Assembly (NCBI GenBank): GCA_029891345.1
Contig: CM056999.1
Location: forward strand, 30,996,418-31,060,417
Origin: Dryococelus australis
Lineage: Eukaryota; Arthropoda; Insecta; Phasmatodea; Phasmatidae
DNA: 64,000 nucleotides
Direction of reading: 5' to 3'
Shown here: positions 57,226-64,000 of the stretch, piece after piece
Layout of the letters: every line of letters begins with the position of its first letter
Position numbering within the stretch: position 1 is the first letter of the stretch
Program-made: the position numbers and the translations under genes
The notes under the pieces: generated by a model
Databases searched by the model: none
Told to the model about the DNA's origin: nothing
The model's input: the letters and a program-made list of their open reading frames with translations, nothing else

Positions 57226-58491
57226 TACACACTAAAAAAAATTCAGACGTATTGTCAAGGCTACCAATTTCCGTAATAAACAAGCAAGCCTCCTGCCGGG
57301 ACCAGCTCCTGCGAGGGTAGCCCAGCGTTGCTCTGCCAGCTGAAACTCTGTTTTTAATAACAGACCTCGGGGGAGCGAGCACAAGGTCAGAGGGGTTGTA
57401 TACAAACTCAGGGCGCTGGAGGCTCTGGGCGTCATCTTGCCTGATGCCACGGGAGGCGCTGCCCGTGAGACGCCCAGATGAGGGGACCGCAGCCCGAGGT
57501 CCGCCATCGATGCCCGACAAGAGAACGTCTTTGACAGCGCTGTGCTACAAGGACGAGATCTTGGGACAATATTGAATCCCTGGTAGCGCGACGTAAGGCA
57601 CTGTAGGGCATGGGACTCACAATGGTCTAAGCTCTTTAAAGCATTGCTTAGCCGATTCAAATTAAAGCTAATCCAAGATTTAATTGGGGCATTAGCGCCC
57701 TGTTGATATATTACTGAATTAAACTAATTGCATATTGGATATTTGTAAAAATTGCTACCTTTTTGAAAAGCTTACTTGAGGCTTCATTGCAATTGTTTCG
57801 TAAATTAATAAAAGTACTATTTATGTTGGCGAGTGCTTTATCTTTGAGCTACGTTAATGCGTGGCCCGCTACCTCAGGAGAGGCCACAGTAAACTGTGGA
57901 GGCGATTGGCTCTCTCACCCTTCCCTTAACGTTAAAGCAAATTAAATTGGAAACAGTAAAGTAAAGTTATTCATAAAAACGTATAGCGCCGTCCACCTGC
58001 CTTAGGGGTATGAATTCCCTTGCGTAGACCAGGTCAATGCATCCAGAGTAGTTAGCATTGAAAGCAATAGTAAGCAATCATTGACGCCAGCGTTGTATCA
58101 GTCAGCACTTTATTCGCTGCTGCACCAGAGCATGCAGGCCCAAATTTGGACAGTATTGTACCTGTGTGGCCAATGTGGAAATAGTAGAGAGTAGAAAAGC
58201 TTCCTTTACTATTTAGTGCTATACCACACGTGTTACACAAACTATACACAAACAACTTACATGTCAGAAAAACCTAGTACATCTCTTGTTAAAACTGCCA
58301 GAAACATACTGAACATGCTACTATTGATTTAATGGAATCGCTAAAAAATTTCAAAAGCAAACTACATCCAGCATAGAAAAATTCCAAAGTCTCATAGCGT
58401 CGGCAGAAAAACTATTAACAGAGAACCCTGACATGAAAACATTGAATAACAGGACACATATTATTTAACAATCGTAAAAATTGGCACCGCT
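57226..58491 (+). other. probable leader or LTR of the right-hand gypsy element
   Basis: GC-rich 57240-57620 followed by AT-rich DNA leading to gag. The position suggests LTR or leader, but no TG...CA limits, TATA box or primer-binding site could be defined, and the second LTR would lie outside the window. Confidence 0.3.
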
Positions 58492-59195
58492 ATGGAACAC
58501 GAATATGCAAACGTACACAAAGTTACAGCTGAACACACTTTCCAGAACTCACCATTGGCATCACCAATACCAGCACAACAACACAATATGGCAAACCTAC
58601 CACCAATAAATGTAATTGTGCAACATCCAATGACAGTGAACAAATTTTCGGGTGATGGTAACGACAAACGGTCGGAGTTCTTAGAACAGTATAAATCACG
58701 CGGCCGAAAATAATAATTGGGATGACAGTGAGAAATTACGCAAATTGAAATTTTATCTCTCAGGTTCAGCCAAACACGCACTAGATTATCTACTAAGTCA
58801 TGCAGGACAAGCCACATGGGTCGACACAATTGCCAAAATGAAAAATGAAAAAGACCTTCCTAACACTGGCCAAAGAAGAACACTTACGCAATCTTCTATA
58901 CGTGACAAAGCAAAAACTGCATGAAAGCACCCTAACACACATAGAAAACTTGTTTTAAAGACGAAAATACAACCCCACGGTAACTGACACGGAATTCATA
59001 TGCATTCTGTGGCGCGCTCTGCTCCAGCCCATTTCGGACAAGATAGTAGGGCTTAAGAACGATACAATTGATGACCTCTTCACTAATATCCAAAGAGTCG
59101 AAGTAGGATTGTTTCAATACAACCAGACAATCTCAGGTCAACAAAGTCATGCCGAAACAGACTCTCTGAGCAGAAATGATAAAGCTAAAAGATGA
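58492..59195 (+). pseudogene. gypsy gag relic (right-hand element)
   Basis: An ATG at 58492 opens 73 codons ending in NKFSGDGNDKRSEFLEQYK, the usual start of a gypsy capsid domain. After a frame change the next frame gives NWDDSEKLRKLKFYLSGSA and HALDYLLSHAGQATW, and a third frame gives LRNLLYVTKQKLHESTLTHI, ILWRALLQPI and DLFTNIQRVE. Gag would assemble the particle. The sequence differs from the lineage 1 gag relics elsewhere in the window, so this is a separate gypsy family. At least three frame changes. Confidence 0.75.
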
Positions 59196-59325
59196 GATAG
59201 CAAATCTCATGCTGCAAAATCAAAATCCCTTCCACAACAGAAACTAAACCAGACAATATGGCACACAGAATTCATAATACACAAACTATAATAAATACGG
59301 GTGGCAAAAACTACCAGTTATCATT

Positions 59326-60272
59326 GTGAAAGAATATGTACAGATGCCACCAAGATTTCACAACACACAACAAAACAACAGAAAACCACCTCAGAACACA
59401 AAAATTCAGAATACCAACAACTTCCGCAAATATCAGCCACAAAACAATAAAGCCAACAATCACACTCAAACACGAACCACGTACTACTCCTCATCAATAA
59501 ATAAGGAACAAAAAAAATCCTATACGAGGGGGCAGAAAGCACTACCCCCAAAGACAAAACAATAAGTAAGGTGCAGCAAAACAAAAATTACGACAAAGCA
59601 GGAAAAATGGCCAGTACAGAAAATCGCAAAACTGCGAAAAGAACATAGCTCAAATTAATGACAGGGGACATACTACCATAAAGAGAAGTATAAATGACGT
59701 AAATTCCACAAAAAGTCAGCCACGAGTCAATATGAGTCCAGAAAATAAAGTAAGATGTGTAATTAACGCCTGTGAGGTGCTTTTTAGTAAAAGAATACTG
59801 ATGCGATGGTACGTGGAAATTGCTAAATTTAATTGACATTCGGTGAAATTTCAATGACCCCAGGGGCAAAAAGTCCAGTTACACAGCAAAGAGACAAACA
59901 CGATACCATCAAAACTAGGCCTTCAGGTATTACCTCCACATCTCAAAAATACAGGTCACAGGACAAACAGGGAAATCCCGACACTACACACACAGCCACT
60001 GTATCACGTCACCAAAACATGGCGCCCATGGATCCAAGACGACAGATACCGCAGAAGCGGCACGGCAAGCCAAGGTTGGGCCCGTGGATTGCACGCGTCA
60101 GCGTGATCGTGACATCAGCGCACGCGCTGCCTTTATCGCACCATGGTCGTTGGCAGCCATAATGTGTGCGCTCTGCTTTTACCAAGGGCATCTAGTCGGG
60201 GAAAGCCCACTCCTTCCAAATAAAACAGATTACTTCCACACAAACATACCGGACAGATTCAAAAATTTTTAA
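59326..60272 (+). pseudogene. Q/N-rich basic gag-pol linker region
   Basis: The 80-codon frame at 59326-59565 is rich in Gln, Asn, Lys and Thr (FHNTQQNNRKPPQNTKIQNT) with no cysteine knuckle. Basic, Cys-free nucleocapsid-like tails are known in errantivirus gag. The following frame (59833-60162) is again basic and polar (KTRPSGITSTSQKYRSQDKQ). Probably the RNA-binding end of gag and the junction to pol, inferred from position. Confidence 0.45.
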
Positions 60273-60386
60273 AGACGTTTAGGATTAACGGAAGTCAAAC
60301 TACGCATCACATTAACTGATACTAACACAAAATATCCTACAAATAACACAAACAAGGAAAACTGTGGTAATGATAACAAGGAGAAA

Positions 60387-60845
60387 TTGAGCCACAATAT
60401 TATCCAAGCCTCGCTGACTGGCAAGGACGAAAGTCACGTGCAATACGTGCAAACGCTGACGCTGTGTGTCCTTGTCCGGCTAACGAGCAGGTCTTATAAT
60501 GCGTTGCTTGACACGGGATGCTCGTGTTCTTACATAGCTACTACACTTACTGACAAACATTACCGGCAACCAGTCACTGAACCATTTTCATTAGTGGGCG
60601 CCACAACAGACATCGAAATACCTAAATACAAAACAAATTTAAATATCAATATAGCATGATACAATTTTAACCAAAATTTCATACTTATTGACAATTTAAA
60701 ACTGGACACTATATTGGGAATGTACTTTATCAAAAGCTACGACATCGTGCCAGTACTTACCAAAGACGTAATTAACGTACATTTATACCACACCAAAGGT
60801 GTTATTGAGATCCCAATAAATACAAATCAACTGCATTATGAATAA
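60387..60845 (+). pseudogene. gypsy protease relic
   Basis: Aspartic protease: NALLDTGCSCSYIA with an intact DTG (catalytic Asp at 60510-60512), a flap-like FSLVGATTDIEI, and LDTILGMYFIKSYDIV with the conserved ILG. One stop (60657-60659) lies between. About 150 residues in all, normal for a retroelement protease, which would cut the gag-pol polyprotein. Confidence 0.85.
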
Positions 60846-60869
60846 AATAATTATATAGAATATTAAATT

Positions 60870-61720
60870 AACAAAATTGAAGCTCTAGACAACACGAGCG
60901 AAACAAAAGCTAGACCAAGCATAAATGAAAAACTACACGCACATATGAGAGATCAATTACAGGAAGTCCTTGACTCATATATAGATCGGTTTGCAAGCAA
61001 AATTACAGAATTAACTGAAACAAAAGACTGACATAAAATTAGAATTAATAACAACCAAATTGATTCATACCAGGCCATACCGAATCGCCCTACGCAGCAC
61101 CAAGCCTTGTAATAAAGAAACGCCAGGGCAGCATCAGATTCTTAACGGACTTCAGGCTACTCAATAAACATCTTAAAAAGGTTCAATACCCCATCCCCAG
61201 AACTGAGGATATAATTAATACCTTGCAAAATTCCAAGTACATTTCTTCCATAGATATGCTTAGTGGGTCTTATACCATCCCAGTAAGGGTGCAGGATAGG
61301 GAAAAATTAGCCTTTAGCGTGGACGGTGTCGGGTTTTATAAGTACAACCCGTTTGCCAATGGAGTTGGCCACAAGACCTAACCATTTTCAAAATTTTGTG
61401 GACATCATGCTTGGGCCCCTCCACTGGAACACAGCAGTAGCATACATAGACAACATTTTTACAATAGGAAATTCTTTCCAAGAACACACAGAAAATATTT
61501 AAAAAGTCTTGGGAAGACTACATAAAATTAATGTCAAAATTAATGCAAAAAATGTCACTTAGCGGAACAAGAGATAAAAATATTAGGTCACTACATAACA
61601 CCAGAAGGGATAAGAACGGACCCAATAAAATCGAGGCAATAAAACAAATGGCTCCACCAAAAAACCTTAAGCAATTACGCACGTTTTAATGTTCACATAA
61701 TACCCACGAAGGTACATACT
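60870..61720 (+). pseudogene. gypsy reverse transcriptase relic with YIDN active site
   Basis: RT blocks appear in changing frames: GSIRFLTDFRLLN at about 61120-61155, SSIDMLSGSYTIPV near 61245-61285, LAFSVDGVGFY near 61305, NFVDIMLGPL near 61400, then AYIDNIFTIG at 61440-61470. The catalytic YxDD has Asn for the second Asp (codon 61452-61454, AAC), consistent with a CpG G-to-A change. Further on EIKILGHYITPEGI is recognisable near 61570-61610. Loss of the Asp alone would abolish polymerase activity; frameshifts and stops add to it. Confidence 0.85.
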
Positions 61721-61739
61721 CAATTATGCCAAATTAGCG

Positions 61740-62171
61740 GAACTACTTATAGATCTCATAAACGATTCAACACCATTCACATGGAAAGACAAACACCCGA
61801 CAGCATTTGGTAATCTAAAAACTGCCCTATTAAATCCACCGATGCTAAAAAAGTTTCAGGACGATCATCATACTATACCAGCGTGTGACGCGTCACAGAC
61901 AGCGATAGGCGCACTACTGATGCAAGAGATTCCAGGGTCCAAAGAGCGTAATATAGTCGCATTTGCATCAAAAAAGCTTTCACTGAACGAAAAGAAACGG
62001 TCAGCAACAGAACGTAAGCTTTTGGCCATTAAATATTTTGTAATATATTTTAAACAGTATTTATATGGTAGAAAATTCACTATCGAAACGGACCATGCCA
62101 GCCTTCAGTACCTGAAAACAAGGGCCGAACATAATGTACGAATACAAAAACTGGCTATTGCATTAACGTAG
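61740..62171 (+). pseudogene. gypsy RNase H relic
   Basis: The frame is open from about 61842 to 62171: IPACDASQTAIGALLMQ (first Asp), IVAFASKKLS, RSATERKLLAIKYF (Glu) and FTIETDHASLQYL (Asp of TDH). All the catalytic acids I can identify are retained, making this the best preserved domain of the element. Upstream, LINDSTPFTWKDKHPTAF (61757-61810) is the RT connection segment. Stops follow at 62169. Confidence 0.85.
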
Positions 62172-62208
62172 TATGATTTTCAACCCAAAGGAAAGCTAAA
62201 AACACCCC

Positions 62209-63833
62209 ATGAGTAGAATCCCTATGACAAGCAAAGCTGATATCACTCACATTAAGGTAGACAGTCAACATTATCCAACAAAACCAGAATACATTAACTG
62301 CACAACATTTTACAAAGCACTCGCTGAAATGCTACTACAAAATCCACACAAAACTGAAGTAAATAACAATATTGTTAAATATATAACCAATAATTGGAAG
62401 GAAATAAAGCATCTGACTAAACCAGAAACTGCGACAACTGACAAAAGCCCGCGTAGCAAAGCTAATGAGGAATACCTACCTCTTGAAGCGATAGCAAAAA
62501 TAATGACAATATACCCAGTCAATTTTGAAATTATAAGGAAGGTTCCACCAAAGTAATTAAGTCAACCTGTATCGACAAAAGACTACAGTGTAAGATAGTC
62601 ATATCTATAAAGAACGCTCAACCCTTATACCACCCCATTTACATACACGACCAGGAATATATTAAGGTCGAAGATGACACTCACCTATTCCTGGCCCCTA
62701 TCACACAAACACAATTGTCCCCATTCTTAACAGAATATGCCAACGACCCTCACATAGCTCAACTCAAATTGGCACTCACTGAACCGCAGAAGGCAACGCC
62801 CAAATATTTAAAATTAGCACAACTCTACGGCGTAACTGGCAATGGCGAAATATTTTAAAGTCTATACCCTCAATGGGGAAACAAAATTAACGTTGGTACC
62901 CCAGTACAACGTACATGAAATCATTACGGCACACCACGACACGCTACTAGGTGGGGGTGACACTGTGGCAAATTTAAAACTCTACAAAAAATAAAACAAC
63001 CAATACCATTGGGACAACCATGGCCAAAGACATCAAGAATTATATCAAAAGTTACCCCAACTGTCAAAATATGGCAATCAAAAACCAATAGGCCTCATGA
63101 CCCCAATTAGATCACCCCCTATTTTCCATTCTTGGAGTCTCAATACGAAAGGTCCTATTCAAATGGCGGCACCGGGCAACAAATACATACTAGCAATGGC
63201 AGAATTCTTCACACCATATGTGGTGGCCAAACCAGTTAAATCCATAGATGTTACCACATGTGCGAAGTTTATCAAAGACATCATTTTGACGTACTGATGT
63301 CCTAAATCCATCCTCTCAGATCGCGGAACATAATTCAATAACGAGCTTATTGCGGAACTACTACAAAAATTACAGATAAAACAGTTGCAAACGACTGCGT
63401 ACAACCCGTCCTGCAACGGGATGACGGAACAAGTAAATATAGTCCTGTCGCAACAACTCACGGCCTGTGCCAATGAGGATCAAGCACACTGGGACGAATA
63501 TGTCCAATATATAGTTTTTAATTACAATTCAACCATAAATAGAAGCACAAAGTACTCCCCGTTTTTTGTACTACACTGTGTAGAAGTCATTCAGCCAAGA
63601 CATGTCGATGCCCACACCTTCTCATAACAGCTGCACCAAGCCTGTGAACAGGCACAAGTGAATTTAATTGAATCGCAAAAATCACAAAAAGAACTTTTTG
63701 ATAAGAGATTTTGCTCAAATGACCGAAGAATAGGACAATACCTATGCCCGACAGAAGGCACTGACCTTCAAATATCACAGACCATACAGGATACACGACA
63801 TATTGCGACCATCGACAATAACGATCAAAATTA
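62209..63833 (+). pseudogene. gypsy integrase relic
   Basis: Begins with a linker frame (62209-62556). The HHCC zinc-binding region near 62920-63075 has HEIITAHHDTLLGGG but has lost the cysteines. The core at 63097 on shows SWSLNTKGPIQ, with Asn (63142-63144) where the first catalytic Asp is expected, ILSDRG with the second Asp (63319-63321), and YNPSCNGMTEQVN with Glu. The C-terminal domain (FVLHCVEV, QKSQKELFDKRF) runs to a stop at 63831. Nonsense codons at 63297 and 63331 interrupt it. The D to N change is again G to A at a CpG. Confidence 0.85.
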
Positions 63834-64000
63834 AAAAGTGAGGGTTAACTAAAATAGATAAAGTCAACACGAGAAATATTAAAGTTACAAATATAAGAAA
63901 TTAACATTAATATGTATATTACAGGTAACGAGTTACTGCAATGGGAAATATGAGGGCAGGGCTCCTGCAGTTACTCACACACTGCGCGATGACAGCATCA
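63834..64000 (+). other. post-integrase region, possible start of a spliced third frame
   Basis: An AG-terminated pyrimidine-poor site (ATATTACAG at 63916-63924) is followed by an ATG at 63941 with an open frame to the edge (GNMRAGLLQLLTHCAM), hydrophobic like a signal peptide start. In errantiviruses an env frame follows integrase and is made from a spliced RNA. With about 20 codons visible this cannot be decided; the same bases also read as a donor (ACAG|GTAAC). Confidence 0.2.

Noticed and set aside
1-64000. rRNA, tRNA, CRISPR arrays, bacterial-type operons or ribosome binding sites
   Set aside because: None seen. The sequence is eukaryotic in structure, and these features are either absent or not applicable.

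Overview
This window reads as AT-rich nuclear DNA from an animal, most likely an arthropod. The reasons are spliceosomal introns inside coding relics, a dense mix of metazoan transposon families (ISL2EU/Harbinger-like with THAP and YqaJ proteins, hAT, Tc1/mariner and IS630-like elements, Ty3/gypsy), and no operons. I found no convincing intact host gene and no rRNA or tRNA gene. Almost every recognisable coding stretch is a decayed mobile element, broken by stops, frameshifts and nested insertions.

Layout. 0-10 kb: a gypsy gag relic on the minus strand at the left edge, two copies of a small Tc1/mariner-type MITE, a 209-bp tandem duplication, a hairpin, and one isolated first exon (6985-7109) that looks like the start of a YqaJ-type transposon accessory gene. 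10-16 kb: a second gag relic of the same gypsy lineage, followed by GC-rich degenerate tandem repeats and LTR-like promoter sequence. 18-19.3 kb: a nested palindrome and tandem-repeat complex. 21-26.3 kb: the most informative element, a two-gene ISL2EU-type DNA transposon relic. It carries a plus-strand YqaJ-like nuclease gene and a convergent minus-strand THAP plus DDE transposase gene, both with introns and both dead. 29-30.4 kb: a gypsy protease-linker, RT and RNase H relic. 31.5-31.9 kb: the C-terminal half of a Tc1-like transposase.

33.3-38.4 kb (minus strand): the most complete gypsy relic, in the order gag, protease, RT, RNase H, integrase and a proline/serine-rich 3' frame. Its gag end abuts a 1.3-kb element with about 165-bp terminal inverted repeats and a Tudor-like exon. 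43.8-45.1 kb: another gypsy RT and RNase H relic. 45.8-48.1 kb: a hAT transposase relic with its right terminus preserved. 48.7-49.4 kb: a non-autonomous hAT element with a perfect 8-bp target duplication. 49.9-52.6 kb: a five-exon IS630/mariner-like DDE gene relic whose splice sites can still be read, with a 14-codon isoleucine microsatellite directly before its second catalytic aspartate. 55.5-56.4 kb: an internally deleted hAT copy. 58-64 kb: a gypsy/errantivirus-like element (gag, Q/N-rich basic frame, protease, RT, RNase H, integrase) running off the right edge.

How the parts relate: the genes form no host pathway. They are layers of transposon gain and decay. Several catalytic losses in the retroelements (YxDD to YxDN twice, integrase D to N) fit CpG deamination, which suggests past methylation. 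The strongest candidates for a second look are the ISL2EU pair, the intron-rich DDE gene with its poly-isoleucine tract, the long-TIR element with the Tudor-like exon, and the 18-kb palindrome complex.
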